A stretch of 64,000 nt of DNA, from positions 62,001-126,000 of the forward strand of contig JAXGGA010000070.1 of assembly GCA_038373865.1 (NCBI GenBank), given 5' to 3'. Source of the DNA: Uloborus plumipes. Its lineage: Eukaryota; Arthropoda; Arachnida; Araneae; Uloboridae. Made by a program: the position numbers and the translations under genes. The notes below the pieces were generated by a model. It searched no databases, was not told the origin of the DNA, and saw nothing but the letters and a program-made list of their open reading frames with translations. Position 1 is the stretch's first letter; every line of letters begins with the position of its first letter. Shown here piece after piece: positions 24,518 through 36,025 of the stretch.

Positions 24518-24852
24518 GAATTGAGTTTGGTAACAATTTTTTCTCCTACTTCCACCATTGTCCTGAGTGCCCATATGCTACGAACTCCAAAAATGATTTA
24601 TGCTCCCATATGGTGAAACACTATGGTGGTCGTCCCTATGAATGCTCGTTTTGTTTGAGAATTTTCAAACGAAAAGATCATCTTAAGCGGCATTTCGTTA
24701 GCCATACAGGAGAACGTCGCTTTAGCTGTGCTTTGTGCGGGAAGAAATACATTCGAAGAGATCATGTGCAGACCCATATTTTAAGTAGTCATAGTGAACG
24801 TGTTAATGATATGAATAACTTAATTCTAGTGAATGACTTCTGTCAAACATGA
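24518..24852 (+). CDS. Alternative 3'-terminal exon 4, three C2H2 zinc fingers
   Basis: The exon follows TCTTTAATTGCAG and opens with GA of a split codon (Gly if the donor base is G), then 110 codons to TGA. Fingers lie at about residues 15-35 (CPECPYATNSKNDLCSHMVKH), 43-63 (CSFCLRIFKRKDHLKRHFVSH) and 71-92, where finger 3 has H-x4-H spacing (HILSSH). A 19-residue tail follows (RVNDMNNLILVNDFCQT end), longer than in most sister exons. The linker between fingers 1 and 2 reads YGGRPY and that between 2 and 3 reads TGERRF. It is closest to exon 3 in finger 2. Confidence 0.92.
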
Positions 24853-25118
24853 AATTGAAAATACTTAAATTTTTTTGTCTTTCCTGTTGTGAGTTTCGGA
24901 TAATAATGTTTTTTTTTACGATGTTTTACTTTCCAGAGATAAAATTTGACTTTCAGTAAACTCCCGGCTATCTTCAGGGTTTTTCTCACTTCAGGATGCT
25001 TTTGAATAATTACTTTATTTGCAACTTAAGAAGAAGAATTTTAAATTAAAAAAGCAAAAACAACAAACCGACTTTTTTGAAAAAAATTAAGGTACTGTCA
25101 ACCCCACTTAAACAAATA

Positions 25119-25293
25119 CAGTCGACGCTCGATATAACGACCATCTCCGTCCGACAGAAAAGGGTCTTTATAATGAGTGGTCGCTATAAGAGGTAGAAAA
25201 TAGAGTATATTGGGATAGAGTTGGGCTTTTCCCACCGGTCGTTATATCGGAATAGTCTTTATAACGAGTGGTCGTTATAACGAACGTCGACTG
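25119..25293. mobile_element. pogo/Tigger-like MITE, 175 bp, TA duplication
   Basis: The inverted ends are CAGTCGACGCTCGATATAACGACCA and its partner CAGTCGACGTTCGTTATAACGACCA, flanked by TA at 25117-25118 and 25294-25295. There are extra internal copies of the ATAACGA motif. The flanking text (ACTGTCAACCCCACTTAAACAAA before, GATTAAGCGGGG after) looks like part of another element of the same style, so the insertion may be nested. Confidence 0.8.
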
Positions 25294-26384
25294 TACTGTT
25301 AACTTCGAAAGATATTATCCGATTAAGCGGGGAAATTTTCTTCCCCTTCCCCAGATGAAAACATCTCTCAAAATGTAATAATAATAAATCAGTAGCAAAA
25401 TAAAGAAAATAATTGATGTTTTTGATAAGTTTTTGAAAGAAGCTAAATAATCAGAAAAATAGTATGATAACAAGTACATATATTGTAAGTACGTGTGAAC
25501 ATTATAAAAAGGGAACTCACAACTTGACTTACATAATCCTCAATTTGGCACTTTTTTTCACTATATTGGGTATTTTTTGAAAAAGTCATTATAGTGGATT
25601 GCTTGCTCAAAGTCTCTTTGGAAAACTTTGTAACGGCTTTTCCCCCACCTGCTGTGAATCTACTGTGTTTTAAAATGATAGTTAACTATTTATGGTTAGT
25701 AATGTTTATTTTTAGTTGTGTTGTTGTTATAAATAATTTGTATCTGTGTTGTGTTGTGTCCGTTGTCGGCAGAGAACTTTATTTATATTTTCACGTTAGT
25801 TCTTACTACTTAATTTTTATTTCTTCAAAATTTTTTTGCAAAATTATTTGCCAAACAGAACAATATTATTCAATTATTCGGGGAAATTATTCGATTGAGC
25901 AGGGATCTTTTAACATTGTGTGATTGAGTCTATGGGGAAATATTTTCTCTCCGAGTTGTTTTATTCATATATATTCGTTTTTCCGTTACCCGGTTAAGCA
26001 GCGCTGACATTATATGCTATAAAATGGCTATTTATAATATTATGGCTATTAATTTTTTTATAATGTATGAGTTTTGTTGTTCAGTGTTACCGTTGCATAA
26101 TGTTTTACATTCAATGTTATTGTTCTTAGCTATAATTTAAATGTGTGTGAGTAAATTTTTGTCATCCATTGAACTATTTCAGTAAGGGAAGCAGAGCATC
26201 GGAAATAATCATACAAACTTTTCAAATCATTTGATTGAAGTTCAGAATGTGAGGAATATAAAAATGGAATTAGTTTAATGCTGTTGTAAATTGCTATTTT
26301 TTGTTTATTTATTTATTTATTTTTTTGAAATGCTATGTATTTATATCATTTCCTTGTGATGAAGCTTATGTGCCAATTTTTATT
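25294..26384. other. Intron with repeat-like text, no gene
   Basis: The open frame at 25594-25923 is hydrophobic and T-rich with no domain, so it is not called. The segment 26290-26384 is half of a duplicated unit whose other part is at 27497-27690. Confidence 0.35.
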
Positions 26385-27496
26385 AGCCTACTTTCCCGTT
26401 AAAAATAAAAGAAAGACGAAAAAAGTATTAAAAGTAGCTTAATGCATCTAAAAAATATCGCCAAGTCCAAAAAATATCGCCAAGTTAAAAAATATCGCCA
26501 AGTCAAAAAAAAATATCGCCAAGTGAAAAAAATAAAAAGGTAAAATGAATATCGAAAAATTAAAAATTTGAAAGTAGGGTATTGAGATGGGGAATTTGTG
26601 TGTCGGTCGGTCGGTCGGTCGGTCTGTCTGTCCCCCCCTAATAACTTTTGAATGAACAGTCCGATTTGGACAAACTTTTTTTTGTTGGAAAGATCTCGGC
26701 GAGTACAGCTCATTCCCATATTTGATTTTTTGATTTGAACAATTTTTGGTTCAAATTTGAACCGTTCAAACAACCGGTCCCGCGATACTAACTTTTTAAT
26801 GAACAGTCCGATTTGAACAAACTTTTTTTTGTTGGAAAGAACTTTTCAAGGATACTTCATTCCCGTATTTACATTTCCGATTTGAACAATTTTTCGTTCA
26901 ACATTGAACCGCTCAAGCAAGCTGTCACCCCTAATAACTTTTGAGTAAACAGTCCGAAAAAAAATGACTGACTGTGCAGACGATTTTTTGTTTATTTATT
27001 CATTTGTTTTATTGAATTTATTATTATTATTATTATTATTTTTGGCAGACGATTTTTTTTTGTAAAATAAATGTTTCATTCACGAGGGCATTTTATTCTT
27101 TATTTATATTTAACAACTGGCAACGGATTAAAAGTGAAATTCGAGACATTTATCAACGGACGAGTTTTTTTTTTTTCTTTTTTTTTTTTTCTTTCTTTGA
27201 TAAAATGTGTTTTGATGTACTTTGTACTTTTAATTTTTTTTTTGAAAACAATTGAGGAATTTTTCTACGGAAGAACTGTAACAGTTACATTCTTTAAAAG
27301 GTGCGACAAAACTTTATTTATTCATTAATTTACTTTTTATGTGTCTATTTCATCTGATGAGAGGGGTATATTTTGCTTTTAGAAATCAGCTTCAAGTGCT
27401 AAAAAGGTATGTTTGACATAATTTTTAGTCTTAGATAATCAAGAGAATAATGATCAGATGCTAGAATGCCGATGTCGATGTACGGGAAAGTAGGCT
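26385..27496. mobile_element. 1.1-kb element with 15-bp inverted ends and internal repeats
   Basis: Both ends are AGCCTACTTTCCCGT (26385-26399) and its exact reverse complement (27482-27496). Inside are four tandem units of AAAAAATATCGCCAAGT (about 26450-26524), a (TCGG)n/(TCTG)n stretch near 26601-26630, and two tandem copies of a segment of about 150 bp built on ACAGTCCGATTTG.ACAAAC. No transposase was seen. It interrupts one copy of a duplicated host segment, which shows it is an insertion. Confidence 0.7.
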
Positions 27497-27840
27497 CGTT
27501 TAGTTCTTGACAGAACTTCTTGTTTTAATTATGATTGATCTTTGCCTCATCAAAGATTTTGAAAGTGGTGTTAAATATTGATGGATCATAAGCAGTGGCA
27601 GGGAAACTATAGCCCTGTGAATTCTAATTCCATAGCATGTGAAACTTTTGAAACTGTTGAAACTAGAGGAAGTAGGGGAACTCACTCTCAGCTTCAGTGA
27701 GTTAACATCTGCCCCCAGCTCGGTTATTTGCCTTTTACAGGCTGATGAGTCCGTAACAAGAATGAACTGCAGTCTCTGATTGGCATTACCTGTCTCTTAG
27801 TACTTGGCATGTAGTTCTACCTTAACTCTGGCAACTTACT

Positions 27841-28120
27841 GCTTAATAGTTCAATTTTGTTATAAATTATTATTACTGTATTTTTATTTATTCTTTAAAG
27901 TGCTGTACATTTATATCATTTTTCTGTGATAAACCTTATGTGCCAATTTTTATTTTAATTAAGAGTGATTTACGTTTCATCAAAGAAATTGAAAATAGAT
28001 ATGGTATTGATGGATCACAAGCAAAAACAGGTAACTGAAGGCTTGTGAGTCTAAGTAGTGCAACGTGTAAAATTTTTGAAATTATGTGAAACCAAAGATT
28101 CTGAACATTCTGGGAATAAT
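27841..28120. repeat. Intact copy of a duplicated segment (other copy split at 26290-26384 + 27497-27690)
   Basis: Both copies share ATTTATATCATTT..TGTGAT, then TTATGTGCCAATTTTTATT, then TTGATGGATCA.AAGCA. In the upstream copy the 1.1-kb element is inserted just after CCAATTTTTATT. Identity is moderate, so the duplication is old. No coding function was seen. Confidence 0.65.
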
Positions 28121-28194
28121 CAGTGGTGCCCATGAAAGGTGGTCACCCCTTATTTTTTAGAAAATACTAGTTTTCAAACAGTTTTTTTACCTTA

Positions 28195-29141
28195 TTTATT
28201 TATTCATTTTTTAAAATTGATTTTCAAAATAAAATACTTTTCAATGGTCCCCCCCCCCCCCCCTTCCAAATTTGAATTTTATTCTGAGTCTGCTAACATT
28301 CAAGAAGCAGTAAATGCAGGGTTTGAAAAAACTCGAGTTTTTTTGAAAAAGCCCAGCGCACCTGGGTTTTTGATGAATAACCCGGGCGTTTTCGGGGTTT
28401 TTTCAAGAATCATTTTAACATCATTCTTTATTCAACCATTACGCACCTACTTTTACTTTTCATAGAATCAGGAAGTCCTGAATAGAGGTCACTGTGACTT
28501 CCTAAACGAATCCTTATTCCGCAAATATGGAAACAGCATTGTAGTATGGAATTTTTTTAACTGATACTATATTTTAAATTGATATTGAATTGAATTAATA
28601 GTTTAGAATAATTATTTTGTTCTTCTAAGTATTAAAAAAAAAAAAAAAGGAAATAGAGTGAAATTCACTTGCAGTTTTATTTTAATACCTAATAAATTGT
28701 CATGGAGGGAAGATGGCAATTTCTGGACCAGGTACTGACCACGACTAAATATTCTAACAAATTAAATTTTATAACTAAATGGATCAATACCAATTTCTAG
28801 GCTTCGTATTGATCAAATTATTTGTAACATTTAGTTTGTTTCTAAAATAAAAATTTTCAATTTGCAGTAAATTTTGAAAAAACCCTCTTCACCGACATAA
28901 TGGGTTTTTCGGGTGGGGTCCACTTTGGCTAACCCTGAGTAAATGCATATTTGACTTTCAATTTAGTATGTTATTCAATATATTGTATGACGGCATAAAT
29001 AATGCTAGAGTTGTAAACTTTTTTTTCCCCAAATATGTTGTTAAAAAATGCGTCTTTAGATTGGAAAACAATCCTTAAAAAATGAAATGATCTCCTGCAA
29101 AGCTCCATGCTTTTAATTTTTAAATTTGAGTATGAACCCTG
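28195..29141. mobile_element. Interspersed repeat, copy 2 (partial), interrupted by a hAT-like MITE
   Basis: It matches the right half of copy 1 (12480-12785), with shared text such as GAATTTGATTCTGAATCTGC / GAATTTTATTCTGAGTCTGC and the end GAGTATGAACCCTG. It is interrupted at 28317-28937 by another element. A run of C (about 28246-28262) differs in length from copy 1. Confidence 0.75.
28317..28937. mobile_element. hAT-like MITE, 621 bp, perfect 8-bp target duplication
   Basis: The ends are CAGGGTTTG at the left and CTAACCCTG at the right. AGTAAATG is duplicated exactly at 28309-28316 and 28938-28945. The related copy at 12.6 kb has an uninterrupted equivalent of this site (ATAACTGCATATTT), which serves as an empty-site control. 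No transposase frame was seen. Confidence 0.85.
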
Positions 29142-29165
29142 AAAAAGAAACCAAAAATCTTGCAT

Positions 29166-29386
29166 AGGGCCATTCCACGATGACACCGCATTTTGTCTCC
29201 TGCACGTGACACTCATATATTTCAGTTAAAAGTAGTAATTTTAGAGGGTAATAAAAGTCCCGCACCGGTTTGTGATTTCTTAACCAACAAAATTCCGTTC
29301 ATCACCTTTTAAAGTAACTACTTTTTAATGAAATGCACAATCGTCATGTGCGGGATCAAATGCCAGTTTTTTCGTTTAATGGCCCT
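29166..29386. mobile_element. MITE with AGGGCCATT ends
   Basis: Inverted ends AGGGCCATT...AATGGCCCT with TA/T at both borders, about 221 bp. The inner text ATTTTGTCTCCTGCACGTGAC relates it to a second element at 57201-57437 (CATTTTGTCTCGCACA). Non-coding. Confidence 0.6.
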
Positions 29387-29796
29387 ATTTATTTCATATA
29401 AATTAAATATTTGATATACTACCCATTCCTTTTGACGTAAACAAAATATATTTACAAACAACAGACTGAAAATAATATCAGTTACAAGATTACCAGGTTA
29501 AAATTGCTACTGCGTAGCAATTTCAATAATGATAAATTTTTCATTGCTCTAAAAAGTTCAGTCTTGCAATTCAGCTTTACGTTAAATTATGGAATATTAA
29601 TTTTTTGTAAATATTTTTAAATGATGAAATGAAGTTATATTTATAGTTTATTTGATCACATGTCATTTTTTAATCATTAAAGTTGTTAAATGTGTTTTTT
29701 TTTTAGTTTCTGCCAATTTTTGCGGTTTCTGCCGGTTTTTACCTGTTATAGCCAGATTCTGCTACTGACAGGTCAAAAACTGGTTTCTGCTAAGTG

Positions 29797-30072
29797 CAGT
29801 AAGCTCCCATTTATCTATAGTCGGTTTATCGACGTGATGTACATGCTTCTGTTCCCCTTTTTGCGGTGATTTTGTGTGCTATTGCTCATTTTTAGCAGTT
29901 GAAAGATTTTTTTACATTCAATGTTTTCATGTCTAGCCTTAATATAAATGTATATATGATTATTATTGATTTTTTTTAGTATCGTATACATTGGTATTGC
30001 TATTTATCTATTTTTTCGGATTATCTGTGGTTACCATGTTACCGTATTCTATGGGTAATTGGGAGTTTACTG
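29797..30072. mobile_element. pogo/Tigger-like MITE (CAGTAARCTCCCA ends)
   Basis: Inverted ends CAGTAAGCTCCCATTTATC and CAGTAAACTCCCAATTACC, about 276 bp, non-coding. A TA flank is present only at the right. Confidence 0.55.
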
Positions 30073-31987
30073 TAGTGATAATGTGACTTATGTTAGTCTG
30101 GCTTTGAGGTACAGATTTGTGATAATGATTGCGTAATGATTTTTAGTTCCTATAAGTTGTGTTTCATTTGTATTTTGTTCTATTTGATTAAATTAATCAT
30201 TGTTGGGAATTGAACTGTTTTGAAATGTTTCAACAATTATAAATGTTACTTACTAAACTTACATTGAAAATATAATGCATATGTGTTTCATGTATTCTGA
30301 AATTTAAATTTGAATAAAGTTAGCCATAGTTTTTGAATAAGTAATTGATGTTGTGATTTTAAAATGCATTCTATTTACATGATCTAAAAATTGTTGCCAC
30401 ATAGTTAAACTATAGTATATGGCATTAAAAATCGTCCAATTGTTAAATTTAGGTTTTCAAACTTAAAAAGAAATATTAGCTACATTTATTAAAGGAAAAT
30501 AATATATTCTGCAAGATGTTCTTTATAATGTTTTGGGTAAGCACTATTATTTTGTATTAAAGTGTATTTTTATATTATTGAATGTGCTACTTTTTAAAAT
30601 GTAGGGACTAAATTTTTTATGGGGAAAAAATGCAAGCTTTTAAACTCCTAAATTAACAATGCATTTTTGACTACATAATTGTCTTGACTATTTTTCTCGA
30701 AGAGGGGAGCGGTAAGCTCCCCTCAGTGTTAAACAACTGAATTCAGTGCACCTAACAATCTGAGCTTAAAATTTGTATCTAGTAAATATTTTTCTTAGTG
30801 ATTTTCATTAAAAGTAAGCTTTTCTGGCTTCAATATTATTCGTTATAGGGGCTTAATGATGAATTAATACCTGCTTTTATTCAAAGCTTAACATATTCAG
30901 TATATGCCTTGTTATTGTTTTGGCACAACTGCTTCAAATATTGATAGCAGAATTTATTTTATTGCATCATGACTGAAAATTGGCATGGGATTAAAAAAAA
31001 TATTCTTGAAATTCAGATACAATTTTTTAGAGCTGGATTTCATATGAAGTTATTTTTCAAAAAAATGGAATAATAATTGTATTTTTAAGGTACTTTTTCA
31101 TGGTACAAATCATTGTGATTTTCTTGCTGCAAATCAGTTCTCTTCTAAAAATAGGGACCAATTGAAAAGCAGCAAGGCATCCAAATAATATTTTGCATAA
31201 ACAATATGGAAAACTCTGGTTTGATTTAGAACTAAAAAGTTAATAACATCTTGAGTGACTTTTCTCTTTAAATAACACTATTAAAGGGCTATATTACTTT
31301 TGCTTTGCCTCTGTATCAATTTTTTTAGCAGAAACTTTGCTACAGATATAAAGTTTTATGCATGTTATTTTATTACATTTGCTATTTATGAAAATTAGCT
31401 GAATGAATAATCCTGTCATAAGAAAAGCTTTTTGTCCTGTAATGACATAAAGTCAAGTTATAAACCAAAATTTGAAATGTTTTTAAAAAATTGATTCATT
31501 TTTTTGCGCTTTGAAAATGTATTTATTTTAAAAGGATATGAATGAAGTTCTTTGCTTATTTCCCAATTGCTACAAATTAATAGATTTAAACAATAATGCC
31601 AATATTAAATATTAATTTTTATTCACTTTAATTATTTAGCCTAACAATTTTTTTATATGCATATTTCTTTTCACTAATATATTGAGGAAATTACGCTAGT
31701 TAATATGTATCAGAAATATGAAATTCTTTAAAAATTCTTATTTACCTATCACTGGTAGTTAGAGCTAAAATCATAGATACCAAGAAATCCCTTAGTTTTA
31801 CTTTTGACCTCAAGTCCACCCCCCCCCCCCTCGCTGTTTTCCTTCTCAAGAATCAGATACTAAAAACTCTGATATATCAAATACATATCTTTATAAAATT
31901 ATTTTAATATACTTAATTTTATTCAAGGATACACTAACCATCAAAGAAGTAATGCTCAGCTCTCTGAGTTTCACATCTCTTTTTCAG
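30073..31987 (+). other. Intron before exon 5, nothing recognised
   Basis: AT-rich sequence with a C run near 31820-31830. It ends with the acceptor CATCTCTTTTTCAG (AG at 31986-31987). Confidence 0.45.
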
Positions 31988-32223
31988 CTCCAGATGAAGT
32001 AATTTTGAATAATCGTGTGCCTGGTAGCTCCATAGACCGTCCATTTGGTTGCAGACTTTGCCTGAAATCCTTCAAGCGGAAAAGCCACTTGCATCAGCAT
32101 TTGATCACTCATAGTGGCGCACGTCGCTTTAGCTGTCATATATGCAGTAAGTGCTTTACTCGTAAAGAAAATTTGCAGTACCATATCATCACTCACCATC
32201 AAGAATTCAATAACTTTATCTAG
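31988..32223 (+). CDS. Alternative 3'-terminal exon 5, two C2H2 zinc fingers (finger 1 lost)
   Basis: The exon opens with CT of a split codon in phase 1 (Ala if the donor base is G) and reads 77 codons to TAG. Where all sister exons have finger 1, it has about 20 residues without any Cys pair (PDEVILNNRVPGSSIDRPFG). Two complete fingers follow at about 22-42 (CRLCLKSFKRKSHLHQHLITH) and 50-70 (CHICSKCFTRKENLQYHIITH). The first Cys comes about 20 residues earlier than finger 2 of the other exons, so finger 1 was deleted as well as mutated. The frame is clean, so the two-finger form may be functional. The finger-2 helix RKSHLHQ is closest to exon 12 (RKSHLQQ). Confidence 0.88.
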
Positions 32224-32861
32224 TGAAAAATTAAGTATAGAAATATATTTGTTGTACTCTAAGGCAAATTAATTGAAACAAAAACTTACGAAATTTATCA
32301 TAATAGTTACTATAATATGAAGGAAGATACTGTGTTGACTCCTAGATTCCAATAGAAATCATGTTAAAAAGATATTGAATAAGAATGTAATGCATTTATA
32401 AGTCATTGTTTGAATTTTTTTTTACATCTGAAATTGGCCTGTTGTTTTACTTCAATAGAGCTTCAATATTTGTTTTGATTTGAAGAATACGAAAAATGTA
32501 ATGAAGCCATAATGGAACATTAATAATCGGAAAATTGAAAAGGAAAAGAAATCCGTCCACTAATTCTACGACTGCCTAAAATGTTGGCTGTCATTTTGAA
32601 GTCATGATAAACTAACACCAATCTGCGAGAATCTATGAGAAATGTTTATAAATAATGTTATTATGTAGCTTCTAAGAAAACAGAAATAAGAGTCTTTTGT
32701 AAGAATGGTTTACTTTAATAGTTGTTGAAACATTTACATGACTTTAATGTTGTATTTTAAATTTTCTGCACTAATGAAATCAAATGAAGCTTATAAAGAT
32801 CCAGCAAGGTGCCTAGCAGTTTAGTAGCATCCAATTCTGGTTTTTAGTGAATGGTCTAGAT

Positions 32862-34542
32862 CAGTGGTTCTCAACGGGGGCGATACTGCCCCCCGATGGG
32901 CAGTGGGAAGATGTTGAGGGGCGGTGAACATATTTTGAGCGGTAAGGGGGCGGTATGTATATTTTGAAATGTGCTAGTGAGGACATGTTTCGAGCGGGGG
33001 TGTAATCAAACCTTCTGCTCTTGTATCGCCAAGGGATGGCTTTAACATTTATTTTCTGGGGTAATCTCCCGAACCCTCGGGTAACAATCCAGGACCACCC
33101 ACCCCTTATCCTACATAACCATACAAAGCTTAAAATTTCGTTTTTAGACATTTCCGTCGAAGAGCTACAAAAGCCTTAATTGTCCAAGACACCTTAATGT
33201 TTTTTTAAAACTAATTTCGGGATAGAATTTCGAACTACTTGCCTCTTCTCCAATCGTGATCAAACAGAACCTAAAATTGCGTTTTTCGTAAGTCAGTTTC
33301 TGAAAATGACTAGATGAGAGTCACTTGACTTGACCGACTCTTTGTACCCTCAGAGTATCCCTCTAGCAACATCAAAGGTAATAATCGAATTCTTCAGAGT
33401 ACAATGTGAAAAAAAATTCTAGAGGAAACTCCCGAACCTTTACTATTTAGTCAACATCAACAAAAAAAAAGGTTAAATTTGCGCTTTTCATACTTCAATT
33501 TCAGAGAGCACTGGAAGGAGCTCTGAACCCTTAACATTTCTAAACTTAGCCTAAAAAAATAAAAAAATAAATCATTACAAGGGATCTCTTTCTCCCTAGT
33601 TAACGTTACCTAAAATTGCGTCAATTTTAAATGTTTCACTTGGGGTGGAATCTGAACCTAAATGTTTTATCTGGGGTAGAATCTGAACCTTACTCAACAC
33701 CACGAAACCTAAAATTAAAGAAACTGCATTTTTAAGATTTTGTTTTCAAAAATAATTTCGGAAGATATCCCCAATCCAATATCTCACCGCCGACTTTACT
33801 CTGATGTCGCCTAGGGTATACTTATAGCTTTAGTTGTCTTATATAACCTTCACAGCAACAAATTACTCAAAAAGAATTTCTTTGAAATTAACTTATCTTG
33901 TGATTTGTAAATTCAACTTATTTCTTTAAAAAAAAATTATAGAACTTGGTTTATAATCTTTAAGGGTGACAGGTGTGGGTCATAGTGTTACGTCTTTGTC
34001 CTTCCTTGGAAAATTAGAAGCTCTGGCTTTGTTATAGCACTTCTACAATAAAATCCTATATTCGTATGCGTAGTAAAGAGGGGATGCGTATTGCATAGGT
34101 GCAAGTAAATAAGAACAATACTGTGCACACTGTTTGGAATGGGAATGTTCAAGGAACTATTAGTGTAGTGTATTTTTCAAAATATACTGGTTTTTAAATT
34201 AAAAAGTTGAAAACAGTAAATTTTTATTTCATACCGTGTTGTTCTTATTTACCTTAAAAATGGTTCACTCATTTAATGGTTTCACTCTATGCACTTGATT
34301 ATTACTCTGACACAACTTTTCAGAGAAAAAAACTGCTCGCTTGAAAAAAAAATCACATAAAAAAACTTTAAGCAGAAGTTTTTCTGCTCTATAGTCATTT
34401 ACAAAGAATCTGGTTGGGCAAAATTATAGAGTTAAACTGGTCAAAAAAACTGCTTTACCTCCCCTCCCTCCTTCCAGTTTTACCCCTGTCCTCAATGGGG
34501 GCGTTGAAAAAAAAATTCAGTCCTAAAGGGGGCAGACCACTG
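32862..34542. mobile_element. Non-autonomous hAT-like element, 1.68 kb
   Basis: The left end is CAGTGGTTCTCAACGGGGGC, a typical hAT terminus, and the right end closes with GGGGGCAGACCACTG. The flanks GTCTAGAT (32854-32861) and GTGTAGAT (34543-34550) are an 8-bp duplication with one mismatch. The interior is less AT-rich than the surroundings and has no transposase frame. The minus-strand open frame at 32861-33151 starts in the terminus and is not a supported gene. It lies in the 3' region of exon 5. Confidence 0.85.
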
Positions 34543-34550
34543 GTGTAGAT

Positions 34551-35307
34551 ACACTTTAAATCTTTCTTTTCATGAAAAATTTAATGCATTTTTTTCCGAT
34601 TAGGATGCCATTTTTATAACGATCTAAATTTTATATCACTTGTGATTTTGCAAATGCATAAGAACATTGGTGTATCCATTAGAACTTGATGATTTTTATA
34701 ATGAAATATAGACCGTGATGGTTATTGATTGTACGCCAGGGAAGGACCTTGTTATTCAAATTTCCTGAACCTGTAATGAAGTCAATTTAACTCCCATTTT
34801 AATTTTTTCTTATTGTATGTTAACTTGACTTGGATCTCTTTTCACTTATTCCAAAAATTACACCTACTTATTATGACTAATGCACCATGCAAAAGAGACA
34901 CTTTGAACTAATAGTGTCCTTTTTCTGTTACATAATTGTATAAAATAGCTCATTTTAGCAAAATACCACTTGAATACTTCATAAAAGATTAAATTCACCA
35001 GTTCAATTCTGCAAATTTTAAAGCCCAGTTCACAATATTATTTATACTTTAAGTCATATGTAAAATATTAAACGCTATTGGAAATATCTTTACAGGCTAT
35101 TTGCTACCAAAGTAGTTTTAGGCTGCACTTTCAGATAAGACTATCGGGACTTAGTTAAAATGTCTCATTTTTATACGGCACAGCAGGCAATGACTAAAAA
35201 AATTTATTAAACAGTTTCAGATGGTCTTTATTCAAGAAAGAGGAATACACCTTAGTTGAACAATAATATTTTATTAAAAATAAACCTTTATTGTCTTTAC
35301 TTTAATT
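34551..35307. other. Non-coding, nothing recognised
   Basis: AT-rich sequence between two mobile elements. Confidence 0.4.
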
Positions 35308-36025
35308 AAAACCAATATAAATGAAAAATGATCAAATAGGCTTTGTGCTGAACTATATTTGAAGTTAAAAATCAACGTAAATAAAGCACAAATAAGGTAG
35401 AAAGTACAGCAAATAGCTATTTCAAGGCTACAATGGAGCCCCTTCATCAGTGCAAGAAGCTCAGCAAACAACATGAAAGCTGTAAGAGAACTGAGCGCGA
35501 AGCACGTGTGCCCCGGTATTTATAACAAATGGGCGAGTGCGCTTGAGCTCACAACAAAGCGGGAAAACACCGACCAATCAGCGATCAGCAAAACGTCAGG
35601 AGAGCGAAGAAAAGGGGGGAGGCGGCAAAGGAAAGTAGGGGAAAAAAAACGCGGGAGAAAACACTAGAAGACGAAATTATAAAAATTGCTTCCAGATGTC
35701 AGGGAAAAATGGAACACTGGAAAAATCATTCACCAGAGAATGGGAATTTTTCCAAATATGGTAAGCTTCCCAAAAATCGAGGTCATAAACTGACGAACAT
35801 TTACAAATAATTCTAGCCGAAGAAAAATCAAAGCAGTGACCAGAGGTCCAACAATGCTGAGCAATGGAAGAGCGTGCTAGTTCTTTATGTTTAACATAAT
35901 TTTGATGCTCTTTCAGACGGTGCTTAAGAGGCCGCTTAGTCTGGCCTACATAGCTAATTGCTGTACTTTCTACCTTATTTGTGCTTTATTTACGTTGATT
36001 TTTAACTTCAAATAAAACCAATATA
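35308..36025 (-). mobile_element. Penelope-like element remnant with inverted terminal segments
   Basis: The 12-bp direct repeat AAAACCAATATA borders the unit (35308-35319 and 36014-36025). Inside, a segment of about 62 bp at 35354-35419 is repeated in inverted orientation at 35951-36012. Between them, on the minus strand, lies the end of a GIY-YIG-type frame. The central part (35470-35660) is unusually G+C-rich for this window. The reverse transcriptase is absent, so this is a truncated or internally deleted copy. Confidence 0.7.
35677..35985 (-). pseudogene. GIY-YIG endonuclease end of a Penelope-like element (partial)
   Basis: On the minus strand a frame of about 100 codons runs from the inverted segment to TAA at 35677-35679. 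It begins SYVGQTKRPLKHRLKEHQ, which fits the Y-V-G-Q-T-x-R-x3-R-x2-EH pattern of the GIY-YIG nuclease domain. It continues with IAQHCWTSGHCFDFSSARII and FWEAYHIWK, matching the C-terminal part of Penelope-like retroelement proteins. No ATG precedes it and the polymerase is missing, so it is a fragment. No internal stop was seen. Confidence 0.75.

Noticed and set aside
25594..25923. 109-aa hydrophobic open frame as a membrane protein gene
   Set aside because: T-rich composition explains the hydrophobic residues. There is no signal, domain or conservation evidence.
26450..26524. CRISPR-like array (four regular repeats)
   Set aside because: The units are near-contiguous tandem repeats with only A/T filler, not repeats with unique spacers, and the genome is eukaryotic.
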